Positions 26,053 through 35,135 of a DNA stretch of 64,000 nt are shown here, piece after piece. The position numbers and the translations under genes are program-made. The notes beneath the pieces were generated by a model, which saw only the letters and a program-made list of their open reading frames with translations, was not told the origin of the DNA and ran no database searches. Numbering within the stretch: position 1 is the first letter of the stretch; every line of letters begins with the position of its first letter. This DNA is from Alligator mississippiensis. Taxonomy: Eukaryota; Chordata; Crocodylia; Alligatoridae. The stretch spans positions 348,724,203 through 348,788,202 of the forward strand of contig NC_081824.1 in the NCBI RefSeq assembly GCF_030867095.1, in the 5' to 3' direction.

Positions 26053-26198
26053 TGTGTTATTCTCAAAAGAACAAGGAGTTAAATTTATAAAATCATAAAA
26101 CTTATTTATTCAGAGAGCCTATAGGTCTACTATTCCCTTCTCCAATCTCTGAGCAAATGTAACAACTTAAACATAACACTCCTAAAGGTATCCACACA
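26053..26198 (-). repeat. 3' LTR of the Ty3/gypsy element
   Basis: This 146-bp repeat starts tgtgttattctcaaaagaac and ends taaaggtatccacaca on the plus strand. It matches the two halves of the other LTR at 30876-30993 and 31699-31735. It contains a short A+T-rich centre and is small for a vertebrate Ty3/gypsy LTR. Confidence 0.9.
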
Positions 26199-26212
26199 TC
26201 TTCCCCCTTTAC
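26199..26212 (-). other. Polypurine tract next to the 3' LTR
   Basis: In element orientation the purine run aaagggggaaga lies immediately before TGTGTGG of the 3' LTR. This is the expected position of the plus-strand primer in LTR retrotransposition. Confidence 0.8.
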
Positions 26213-26484
26213 ATGTAACATATCCCCATATAATACTAACATTGGCAGTTTAGTTCAACCCATAGTTAAAGCACATTTTAACAGATCTCTATTAGTCTTT
26301 GTGCTGGCTTTTTAGCTCTAAGCGATCTTTTCAGTTTCTCTGCATTCTCAATCCTTATTGGTTCAATTCTTCTTTGGCTTCCTAGTTCAGATGTCTCTAC
26401 TTTTGAGTCATTTTCAATCTCCTCTGTCGTTTCTTGTTGCATTGATGTTAGTTCTGTTTCCTTTGGTGAATCTCAAGATGCTGC

Positions 26485-26735
26485 TTATTTTCTCCCCTTT
26501 ACAAGCTGCAAGTATTGTCTGTTCCTCCTTAATACCCGTCCTTCCAGTGTGACTACTTTATAGGATCTGGGACCTACTCGATGGGAAACTAGTGCTTTTT
26601 GTTTCCACATTCATCCATCTGAAATAAGCACCATATCTTTTTTGTTCAGTTGTGGTAACTCCCTGGAACCCCTTTCATAGTACCATTTTTGTCTGAGTTT
26701 GTCAGTTTTTTTAAATGTTTTTAAATGTTTCACAT
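26485..26735 (-). pseudogene. Integrase C-terminal region (Ty3/gypsy)
   Basis: Minus-strand translation gives KLRQKWYYERGSRELPQLNK, followed by KDMVLI, and in a neighbouring frame VGPRSYKVVTLEGRVLRRNR. These match the end of Ty3/gypsy integrases: the K-x-YYDRG-x-LP linker and the PRSY-V-T-EG-RRNR block before the C-terminus. A frameshift separates the two blocks. The zinc-binding and catalytic DDE domains upstream are absent, consistent with an internal deletion. Confidence 0.8.
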
Positions 26736-26759
26736 ATTGCTTTCTAGTCCCTCAGTGGT

Positions 26760-26990
26760 ATCCATTCTCTTAATCAAACCTAGAGTTTTACACATTCACA
26801 ACACAATAATTGGTGCTAACTTTCCTGGGCCAGTTGCAAGTTAATTTTTTACTATATTATCCTTGTACAAAACCCTTTGTTGCAATCATGTTCCCATTGT
26901 ATGCTCGAAGTCTCACGTATTTTCATAGTAAACGGTTTTAGTTTTCATTTTTTGAATAATGTATTCTGGTATTACATTGACCTGTGACCC
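26760..26990 (-). pseudogene. Deletion junction with a possible reverse-transcriptase scrap
   Basis: The protease frame ends near 26913. Near 26770-26800 the minus strand reads GLIKRMDTTEG, which resembles the N-terminal VIxR-E-T block of Ty3/gypsy reverse transcriptase. No YxDD motif, RNase H or integrase core is visible. A deletion of several kilobases between here and the integrase tail is inferred from family gene order. Confidence 0.5.
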
Positions 26991-27119
26991 AGTATCTAAT
27001 TTAAAAGTTACCATTAGTCTATTGGTGTCCAGGGTGATTGTCCAATTCTCAGAAGAATGAACTTCTTGCATTGTGCCAATGAGGAATTCTTCCATTTCCT
27101 CATTGCATAAAGCATGCAC
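26913..27119 (-). pseudogene. Retrotransposon aspartic protease
   Basis: The 68-codon minus-strand frame contains VTFKLDTGSQVNVIP near residues 37-51. The LDTGS is the catalytic DTG/S motif of a retropepsin, and the following VNVIP is the usual strand after it. One stop separates this frame from the gag zinc knuckles upstream, so gag and protease were once continuous, as in many Ty3/gypsy elements. The second half of the protease (the conserved ILG region) is not seen. Confidence 0.85.
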
Positions 27120-27794
27120 CTACTGTTTTTTGTGTGTTGCATCGTGCTCCTTTCTGCAAACTGTTGCAAAGTGATTGAATCTTTTGCATTTGTTGCAGTG
27201 CTCACCAAATGAAGGGCATTGCATGGGTTTGTGATAACCCCCACAGTATCTGCAGCTGACCATCGTTTCTTCAAGCAGTTCTCTTTGGCCTCTGCTTGCC
27301 TGCTTTGTAGTGAAGTCCTCCATTCTGTATTGTTTGTGTGTTGCCTTAGGTTTTTGAAGTCTTGTAATCCTGTCTAGTTCAGCTTGTTCTGCTTTTCCCC
27401 CCAGCATCTGCAGCCTGGCATTTGTTATCTCAGCCACTTGACACATTCTAATTGCCTTTTGCAAATTAAGCTCGGGATCCTCTAACAGTCCTTTCCTAAG
27501 GCTTGTATCCTTTATACTTGGTCTCTGATCATGGACTCTTTTAGGTCTCCAAAGTTTCATGTACAGCTCAGCGGTCTGAGGTCTTTGACAAACTCCTCTA
27601 TTGCCTCACATTCTTTCTGCTGTTTCATGTAGAAATTATACTGTTTAATGGTTTCATTTTGTTTGGGTATACAATATTCCTTAAACTTTTTTATTACTGT
27701 GCCATAGCTTTTGCTTTCTGTTTCTGACAGTTGTTAGGGTATTATAAAGAAACAGTGCTTTTGGACCTGCTATATTTAGAAAAATAGTGATCTG
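27120..27794 (-). pseudogene. Gag, middle and nucleocapsid part (Ty3/gypsy)
   Basis: From 27794 downward, frames read ITIFLNIAGPKALFLYNTL, then TVIKKFKEYCIPKQNETIKQ, the typical capsid region of Mag-like/vertebrate Ty3 gag. A frameshift near 27570 leads to a 146-codon frame (27560-27120). Near residues 103-135 this has two zinc knuckles: CX2CX3HX4C (CRYCGGYHKPMQC) and CX2CX4HX4C (CNKCKRFNHFATVC). The knuckles bind RNA in the retroelement particle. The N-terminal gag piece lies 2.9 kb away at 30731-30859 because a transposon entered the gene. Confidence 0.9.
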
Positions 27795-30730
27795 GGATAG
27801 GGACAGACTTTACAAATAAATTGGTTTCAGTGATCAGAAACTGGTTTAAACTTGTAACAGAACATAAGTTCAGTGCACATAAACCAGTTTCAAAATGGCT
27901 GAAACTGGCTTAACATGAACCTGGATGAATGTAGTATCAGACTTAACTGATTTGGGTCAAATCAGTTTATGCAATGTCTGTCCCAGACCCCTTCCTGGTT
28001 TAAGTTAAATCAGAGTCCCCCAGCATCCCAGATTGTTTACAGCCCTGGGCTGCACTGTCTGCTCCAGAGAACAGGGCTGTCCCTGCCCCTCTGCTCGCTA
28101 GCCAGATCTCCAGTGGAGACTGCAGGCACAGAAGGGTTTGCCTTACTTCCCTCTGCCCCCCTCCTCCATTGCTGCTTGCTGCTCAAGCAGGGTCATCCCC
28201 ACTCTCCCTTCCTCCCTCCCTCCCTCTCTCCCTCCCATCTCCCACAGCATGCAGCCCAGCCCCATGGACCCTAGGCATGTGGTATGCTAGCTAATGCTGA
28301 GAGGTGTCTGTGTGCCTGTCTCCAATTTCACTGGGACAGGCAGACAGAACAGTGTCTACTTAGGGCTTTTTGAAGCTAATCAACAGGTCAACTGGTAATG
28401 TCCCTCCATTCCTTCCTTGTGAAAAGCTGTTTAAGAGCTTGAACTAATGAGAGATGCTTTTGTTTTGTTGATGACAAAACAAAAGCATAAACACTGTGTT
28501 ATCAGCCTTTTGTTGTTTCCTCCCTTGTCAGGTTTGCAGACAGTATGAAGAAGCAGGGAGAAGGAGATTGAAAAGCTCAGTATAATTAACAAATGCATGC
28601 ACTTCCCCCTGCCCCCGGTTTGCCTCAGAGTGCTAGCCTGGGGCTGGGGGCTGGCAACTTCCACCCTTTGAGCAGTGAGCAGGGAAAAGCCTGGGATGGT
28701 GCAGGCAGGGTGGGGGTTTAAAACCCTCCCTAATCACAGCATCCTGCCAGGGCCTGCCCAAGCCCTGCCTCAGTTCAGCACTGTGGAATGGAAGGTAGGG
28801 CTACTCTAACCCCCCTGGTTTCTAACCTGAGCCACTGCAGGGATGCGTCAGCATTTCTTCAGTCCAGAGGGAATGTCTATACAGTTGCAAACTGGTTCAA
28901 CCTAAGCAGGTTAGCCTTACCTGCAATGATTGAATCAATTTTTCCTGAGGCTAGGGCAATTGATGACAGATAGGAGGGACAAGGCTGGACTCTTCAAAGA
29001 GTTTTTTGCCTCTGTATTCCTGAACACGGATCAAGACAAATCTCCCAACTGCATTATAGATAGACACAGGAGGAACACCAGCCCACCAATGGTCAGCATC
29101 AACCTAGTATAGGGACATTTGGAGGGACACTTGAATGTGTTTAAGTCAGCAGGCCTCGATGATCTTCATCTAAGGGTGCTGAAGGAATTGGCTAGTGTCA
29201 TAGCAGAGCCACTGGCACAGCTGTTTGAGGACTCATGGTGCTCAGATCAGGTCCCAGAGGACTGGAAAAGGGCCAATGTGATCCCTATTTTCAAGAAGAG
29301 GAAGAAGGAGGATCTGGGTAATTATAGGCCAGTTAGTTTCACCTCTATCCTTGGGAAAACCTTTGAAAAAATTATCAAGGATCACATTTGTGGGAGCCCA
29401 GCAGGAAAAATAATGCTGAAGGGCAACCAGTCATAGCAGGTAGATCCTGCCTGACTAACCTTGTTTCTTTTTATGACCAGGTCACAAAATGCTTAGGTGC
29501 AGGAGTCAAGATAGATGTCATCTACTTGGATTTAAGAAGGTCTTCGATACGGTATTGCATCCTACTCTCATAAACAAACTGAGCATCTGTGACATAGATG
29601 ATTACAGAGTCAAGTGGGTGGCAAATTGGCTTAAGTGTTGCACCCAGACAGTAGTGGTAGATGGGTCAGTATCGACCTGGAAAGATGTGGGAAGTGGGGT
29701 CCCCTAAGGCTTGGTCATTGGAACTGTGCTATTTGATGTCTTAATCAGTGACTTAGATGAGGGCGTGGAGAGCACTCTTGTCCAAATTCACGGATGACAT
29801 GAAATTATGGGGTAAAGTAAACACACTAGTGGGAAGGAATCGAATTCAGGTGGACCTGGACAGGTTGAAAAAGTGGGCAGAAGAGAATAGGATACAGTTC
29901 AACAAAGATTCCTGTACACTATAAAGTGCTGCATCTAGGGAGAAGGAATCACCAACACACCTAAAGGCTACAGGATGACCTTCTCAGCAGCACAGTGGCA
30001 GAAATGGATCTCAGAGTCATAGTTGACTCCAAGATGAATATTAGCCATCAATGTAATGAAGTAATCAGTAAAGCTAACTGCACTCTATCATGCATTAGCA
30101 GTTCCACCACAAACAGGTCCAGGGTGGTGATACTTCCCCCCTGTGCACCATTGGTCAGGCCACAGTTGGACTACTGCATCTAGTTCTGAATGCCACACTT
30201 CAAGAGGGGTGTAGATAACTTTGAGAGAGTCCAGAGGAGGGCCACTCATATGGTTAGGGGCCTGCAGTTAAGGCCCTACGAGGAGAGACTGAGGGACCTG
30301 GATCTCTTCAGCCTCCACAAGAGAAGGCTGAGAGGGGATCTTGTGGCCATTTACAAATTTATCGGGGGAGAGGGGGAAGCAAGAAATTGGAGATGCTCTG
30401 TTTACCAGGGCATCCCTTGGAATCACCAGGAACAACCACCACAAACTGACAAAGAGCAGATTTCATTTGGACATCAGGAAGAACTTCTTCACAGTAAGGG
30501 TTGCCAGAATCTGGAATGGGCTTCTAAGGAAGGTGGTGCTCTCCCCTACCTTGGGGGTCTTTAAGAGGAGACTGGACAAGCACTTGGCTGGGGTCATCTG
30601 ACTCCAGAGCTCTTTCTTGCCCAGGGCAGGGGGTCGGACTTGATGATCTATTGAGGTCCCTTCCAACCTTAACAAGTATGAAACTATGAAACAATTCAGG
30701 CTCAGGCTTTTTGAATGTCTGTCCCTAGCC
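27795..30730 (-). mobile_element. Harbinger-like non-autonomous element (family A, copy 1) inside gag, carrying a CR1
   Basis: In element orientation it starts ggctagggacagacattc at 30730 and ends ctgtccctatcc at 27795. The flanking triplets are aag and cag, a 3-bp duplication with one mismatch. Its subterminal parts match the copies at 35136 and 41062 (aaaccagtttctgatcac; caggaaggggtctgggacag). The pyrimidine-rich interior (28000-28260) is not shared in full. A CR1 (28941-30690) broke it near one end: gattgaatcaatt before 28940 and aattcaggctc after 30690 rejoin into the sequence seen uninterrupted at 35150-35190. Confidence 0.85.
28941..30690 (+). pseudogene. 5'-truncated CR1 LINE inserted in a TIR element
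   Basis: Reverse-transcriptase blocks appear in order with frameshifts: LFKEFFASVF (near 28990), SAGLDDLHLRVLKELA, VPEDWKRANVIPIFKK, NYRPVSFTSILGKTFEKII, a YLDLRR/FDTVLHP block near 29540, then KFTDDMKLWG near 29790, where the YADD box reads FTDD. LVRPQLDYCI and the C-terminal [20 protein letters not shown] follow. The 3' end has gaggtcccttccaacctta and the tail agtatgaaactatgaaac. Stops and frameshifts make it dead. Its edges fall inside a TIR element, and aatt repeats at both sides may be the target duplication. Confidence 0.92.
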
Positions 30731-30859
30731 CTTGAGTGGATCTTCCTTCTCTGTAACTCCACTGGCCATCATATAATTCTTCCAGTTTTCTGCTGCATTG
30801 CTAGATAGTTTTAATTCTTCTGGAATTCTGAGTTGCTCCATTTTTCTGTCTTTCTTCAT
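30731..30859 (-). pseudogene. Gag N-terminus (Ty3/gypsy), separated from the rest by an insertion
   Basis: The minus strand starts with an ATG at 30859 and reads MEQLRIPEELKLSSNAAENW, then MMASGVTEKE. This is recognisable as the start of Ty3/gypsy gag (L-L-S-NAAENW-x-Y-ASG). It stops at 30731 against the end of the inserted TIR element and resumes at 27794, supporting insertion into an existing gag. A short deletion between ENW and the MMASG block is likely. Confidence 0.8.
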
Positions 30860-30875
30860 ACCCCACTCCTGTCCA
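30860..30875 (-). other. Candidate primer-binding site
   Basis: In element orientation, TGGACAGGAGTGG follows the 5' LTR terminal CA directly. Primer-binding sites of LTR retrotransposons start with TGG, the complement of the tRNA CCA end. I cannot assign the tRNA by eye. Confidence 0.6.
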
Positions 30876-30993
30876 TGTGTTATTGTCAAAAGACCAAAGA
30901 GTTAAACTTATAAAATGATAACGCTTGTTTATTCAGAGGGCCTCCTTAGCTCACAGACCTACTCTTCCCTCCTCCAATCCCCCAAGAAGCAAA

Positions 30994-31698
30994 CTTCTTC
31001 AGCCCCAGAACACACCAAAAGGATCCAGACTGTGCCATGACAAGAAATGCAAAACCTGCCCCCACATTTCCACCACCCCCACTATTACTACACCCCACAA
31101 CAGAGCCATCAGCATCCCAGGATCTTACAGCTGCACCTCCAGGAATGTAGTATACCTCATCCAATGCACCAAATGCCCTGATGGAAGATATGTAGGAGAG
31201 ACCAGACAACAACTGCGCACCAGAATGAACGCACACCGGAAATCCATCAAAGACAGAAATACCCAATTACCGGTGGGGGCACATTTCTCACAGGAGGGCC
31301 ACTCTCTCTCCAATCTCTCAGTCCTGATCCTCAAGGGAAATTTACATAACACATCCCAGAGACGAGCCTATGAGCTCCATTTTATCAACCTGCTGAATAC
31401 TAGAGATCAGGGACTAAACACAGACATTGGATTTTTGATACATTACAATCTGCCTGGCAACTGACTCCCCAGCCCAGCCCAGCCCAGCCCCTGGCTTGTT
31501 TACTTTTCATTCCATCCAGGAAGAGCACGCAGCAACTGCTGCAGCGTCCTTAGCCTGACGAAGGGTTTTTGAACACGAAAGCTTGCTTAATAACTATTCT
31601 CCAACCATTTGGGTTGGTCTAATAAAAGATATCAAATTCACCCAAGCAACCTTGTCTGCCTATATCCTTAGACCAACACGGCTACAACCTAAACCCCT
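30994..31698 (+). mobile_element. Penelope-like element fragment with GIY-YIG endonuclease, inside an LTR
   Basis: This insert breaks the 5' LTR. It encodes an open C-terminal piece (to the stop at 31464): CHDKKCKTCP, then NVVYLIQCTKCPDGRYVGET with the VVY...YVG version of GIY-YIG, RTRMNAHR with the conserved Arg, and RRAYELHFINLL with the likely catalytic Glu. The upstream Cys-rich linker fits the Penelope endonuclease, which nicks target DNA. Reverse transcriptase is absent (5' truncation). The first 23 codons of the open frame are LTR sequence and do not belong. After the stop come ccagcccagcccagcccagc and a tail ending ccttagaccaacacggctac. About 155 intact codons without a stop suggest it is younger than the LTR element. 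Confidence 0.85.
31555..31640 (+). other. Hammerhead-like core in the Penelope tail
   Basis: The string ctgacga (31555-31561), a short stem-loop gggtttttgaacac and cgaaa (31576-31580) resemble the CUGANGA...GAAA halves of a hammerhead ribozyme, which are known from Penelope-like termini. The stem is broken by one change, there is an extra A after the first box, and I cannot pair helices I and III convincingly. It is a relic at best. Confidence 0.3.
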
Positions 31699-31814
31699 AC
31701 AACTTATACATGACACTCTTAAAGGTATCCACACAGCAACCACAACCACCAGCATGAAAATCTGTTTCAAGAAGGTTACTAGGAATGGGATGGTGTCACC
31801 ATCTTCCTATAAGG

Positions 31815-31990
31815 CAGTGGTTCCCAATCTGTGGTATGGGTACCACCAATGGTATGCAGACAACCTGTCTGTGGTGCAAATTAACAGATTTATTATAATT
31901 ACTTTATATGACAAAAATTTGCTGGTGGTACTTAAGGTTGTATCATTTTAAATTGGTGGTGTGCAATCTGTCAGAGTTTGGGAACAACTG
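31815..31990. mobile_element. hAT (Charlie-like) MITE
   Basis: It begins cagtggttcccaatctgtgg and ends tttgggaacaactg. The flanking 8-mers are ctataagg (31807-31814) and ctgtaagg (31991-31998), one mismatch. The element is 176 bp long and non-coding. Confidence 0.85.
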
Positions 31991-32129
31991 CTGTAAGGTG
32001 TACCAAACTGTTTCAGTTGGCCTAACCAGATCTCCGAGGACAGACAGCAATTTAGGCTTAAAACAAACATTGGATTTATTCTGGAGATGACTATCCTGGT
32101 GTGTGACTCGCATCAAAACAAGCAAATGC

Positions 32130-32475
32130 AGTTTAAATGCAGTGCAAATGCAGTGTTAAATCAGATACTTCACAGGTGGGACACTACATTTGTCCATCTG
32201 TAGGATACCAGGATAAAAGGCTGTGTTCTGAGAGAAATCCAACACCTATTTTTACCTTGGACAAAGGTAAAAACAGACCTTGCATTTGAGGCAGTTCTGA
32301 CTGATTTAAGTTAAAACCTGAGAATAGCATAGCCCTTTTCACAGGTAGATTGTCCCTGGAGTAAATGGCAATTAATACTCCACAGGTACTTAAAATGAAA
32401 CAATGGATTTATACCTCTGTAGGATCCCAGGAGAAAAGGCTTTGTCCCAGGAAAAATTCAACATTTTTACCTGAA
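32130..32475 (+). repeat. Diverged direct duplication, about 210-bp period
   Basis: Bases 32171-32258 and 32381-32472 share, in the same order, cacaggt, ctgtaggat-cca-ga-aaaaggct-tgt, ga-aaa-tcaaca and tttttacct. The similarity also reaches back to a taaatgca...ttaa block before each copy. It is an old tandem duplication or part of an unidentified repeat. Confidence 0.65.
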
Positions 32476-33151
32476 GACACATGGCTGAAAGAAATTCATT
32501 CTCGCTGACTGGTGTTTAAATAAAATTTAAAAAAGAAATCTGTATATGATTGTTTATCTCCCCTTCTTTCCACAGAAGATCTTTCCTGTTTAGCACTATT
32601 TTTTAAAGCCCATGAAATCATATTTTTCAATATTTTTCTACTTCTGCCTCTGATGAAGTTTGCCGCTTCTATGGATACAGTAACAGTATCCTTGTTAGAT
32701 ATGACTTATCCCTCTGGCTCATAAATAGACCTTCTGAAAAGTGTTCCCATTTCCTATTTTAGAGGGGACAGGATTATGTCAAATATCAGGTTTATTACTG
32801 GAAGCACCTTCTCTCAGTCATTCTGGTAGGCTGTCTTGGCACCACCTTTATCCAAAAACCTTGCCTGCACAAGTGATCCTGCGTCCTTCAGATCTCAGGC
32901 AGGGCATTGCTATGTCTCTAGTACTACTTGCTAAATGAAGGGGTGTGATGACAGTGGTTACAGAACCTTCTGTGGTTCAAAGGCATGAGTGTGAATTGTC
33001 CTTTAGACTCAAACTAAAAGTTATCACTTATCAACTCAGTAGTAAATAGTTACCTGCTCATTTGGGTTAAGGGGGTTCAAAGGAGGACGGAAACAGTACT
33101 AGTCTATAAAAGGAATCACTCTGTAAGGGCCTTATTGCATGGGCTGCTTAG

Positions 33152-33927
33152 TGGGACTGTGCAAAGCTTCAGTTGTTCAATTTGGAAGAGATTTGGCCCA
33201 ATTCAGCTGACAAATCTTCGAATCTGAATTGAACCAGCAGACCAATTAAAAGGTCTGAATTGATTCCAAGCCTCTGAATGAATTTGGAAAAGATTAAAAA
33301 AAGATTTGGAGATCTGGGCAGTCCCCATTCACTGTATCAGGGAGCTGGACCCAGGTTCTGTGCCAGAAATTAGGGGAGGGGTGGGAAGACTAGGAGAAGG
33401 AGGAGGGGACCATGGGGGGACCCCTGCCAGGTCTCATCCTCTCAGCTCCCCTGAGTACCTCCCGACCCCTGCCCTCTCTCACAGCCCCATCAATGGCTGC
33501 CCCACCTGGCCCCAGCATCCTAGCACTTCAAAAAAAAAAAAAAAAGCCGCACACTCACTGGATGCCATCACGGCCTCTGGGGGCTTGTGGCAGAGCACCC
33601 CCCCCATGCAGCACAGGGCAGTGGGGGGCAGCAGGCATAGCCCGCCTCCCCCACCTGGCAGGATCCAGTGAGTGCAGGACTTTTTTTTTTTTAAGTGCCG
33701 GGACACTAGGGCCGGATGGGGCAGCCATTGACAGAACTGGGGGAGTGGGCGGGGGATGCGGCCTGTTCAATTTGGAGATTTGACCCATTCAGCGGCAGCC
33801 AGATTTCCAAATCAGATTCAGCTGAATCTATTCGGGACAGTGATTTGAATCACCGAATCAAATCACTGTCCCCTAAATTGGCTAAATCTGAATCCAAAGT
33901 GAATACTAGCTGTTTTGCACAGGCCTA
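33152..33927. mobile_element. hAT-like near-palindromic foldback element (family C, copy 2)
   Basis: The left end is tgggactgtgcaaagc and the right end, complemented, taggcctgtgcaaaac. Perfect 8-bp target duplications ctgcttag lie at 33144-33151 and 33928-33935, which is strong evidence for hAT-type insertion. Inside, tcaatggctgccccacctgg near 33490 pairs with ggatggggcagccattgaca near 33715, and a poly-A (33530-33545) pairs with a poly-T (33680-33692), so the whole element folds back. It is non-coding despite overlapping frames. Confidence 0.88.
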
Positions 33928-33935
33928 CTGCTTAG

Positions 33936-35132
33936 CACATGCTTTATTTAGGTCATAGTAAGCATCACTGTTCTGTATTAGAAGTTAGAATGTGTTCTGA
34001 AGAGTGGTGTAGTAATGCTTGCTATTATCTCTAAGTGTAATGTGCAACAGTGTGTGGGACAGCATTGACCCAGTTCAAGACTCTGGTACAGTGCCAGGGG
34101 CTGGTACCAGCAGTAAGCCAATTGTCACTCCCAACCCAGCACTGCACCAGAGCTGATTTTCAGCCATAGCCCCAGAACCTTACCTGAGGTGGTTCAAGAC
34201 TCCAGTTCAGTGCCTGGGCCCTAACCAACAGCCACCAAGCTGTGATAGTATTATCTCTGCAGAGCAACTGGACGACAACTGAACCCATATTACTTAATGA
34301 TATCTAGAGATATTCCTCCCCAAAAAGTCCTGGTTTTGCTGTGATACAGTCATATTTAACACAAGTTTTACTGCTTCAACATGAAGACACTTGAAGTGCA
34401 GTTAACACACTCCAAGTGTAACATGTAATATGGCCTTGCTGGAGAGAAACTGGGGAGAGCCTATATATTGCTGGGTCACTTTTTGTGATTTACTTTCCCC
34501 CCACCCCAATTTTTTACCCTTTTATGTTCACTCTGAGATGAACTGCCTTTCCCAGCACACAGCCAAAATTTGGATCCCTTTTCAGGGTTTTTGGTTTTAG
34601 CCATGTTGGTCTAAGGCCTTTTCAGTTAATTATCCAGATGAAAGATTACTGATTCCCTCTGTTAAGTAAAAGAGATGAGTAATACAGTCTACTTATTTAA
34701 ATTTTGCCAGCAGTTGTTTAAATACATGCTGCATGTATCTTCTTATACAGGTTGCAAACATTATTTTTCTTTCACTAACTCAGGTCAAATAATAACAGAG
34801 AAAAGGCACTGTTCTAATTAGTGTTCTGATTTAGTGTGATCTTTATATAGTGAGATCAGATCTTAGGACAAAATTACCAAATATGTGACTGTCCTTAGAT
34901 TTTTTTTTCAATTTGAGTGTTGCTAAGTTGACTTCACAAACTGTGGAACATGCAACTTTACAAACAGCCACCGTTCACACAGCTATGCTCTCACTTCACA
35001 CCATATATTCACACATAAAACATGTTTTTGAAAGTTAGAATGAAGAAAAAAGACTTTTTCCTTGTTGTAAGTAGCAGAACAGCAGCAACTCGGGAGCCAA
35101 GCCTACTCATTGTTCTGCTCTGTGTGGATAAC
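33936..35132. other. Non-coding sequence with a Penelope-end scrap
   Basis: No gene is recognised. Bases 34585-34616 are an inverted copy of a Penelope-like terminus, listed separately; the rest appears unique. Confidence 0.5.
34585..34616 (-). mobile_element. Penelope-like terminal fragment
   Basis: The sequence ggttttagccatgttggtct matches the complement of the Penelope tail agaccaacacggctacaacc near 31670, with few changes. Only about 32 bases remain. Confidence 0.6.
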
Positions 35133-35135
35133 ATG

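Larger units (their letters stand above)
26053..31735 (-). mobile_element. Ty3/gypsy LTR retrotransposon, internally deleted and multiply interrupted
   Basis: The element lies on the minus strand. Its 3' LTR is 26053-26198. Its 5' LTR is 30876-31735, split by a Penelope-like insert. Both LTRs start TGTGTGG and end AACACA in element orientation. Flanks are gcatc (26048-26052) and gcaac (31736-31740), a 5-bp target duplication with one mismatch. A polypurine tract abuts the 3' LTR, and TGGACAGGAGTGG just after the 5' LTR fits a primer-binding site starting TGG. Inside are split gag, a protease, a scrap that may be reverse transcriptase, and the integrase C-terminus. Most of reverse transcriptase, RNase H and integrase are deleted. 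A Harbinger-like element (27795-30730) sits in gag. It is dead. Confidence 0.9.
30876..31735 (-). repeat. 5' LTR of the Ty3/gypsy element, split by an insertion
   Basis: Bases 30876-30993 and 31699-31735 together match the 146-bp LTR at 26053-26198. The middle 0.7 kb is a Penelope-like fragment. Similarity is clear but with many single changes, so both copies are old. Confidence 0.85.

Noticed and set aside
27969..28274. 101-codon frame whose start also appears at 35925 (minus strand)
   Set aside because: Repetition of the same peptide start reflects two copies of a non-autonomous transposon terminus, not a gene family.
30190..30762. Overlapping frames on both strands at the CR1 3' end
   Set aside because: Only the plus-strand pieces match the reverse transcriptase C-terminus; the minus-strand frame is antisense.
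30925..30993. First 23 codons of the Penelope open frame
   Set aside because: They translate LTR sequence upstream of the insertion junction; the Penelope-derived part begins near 30994.
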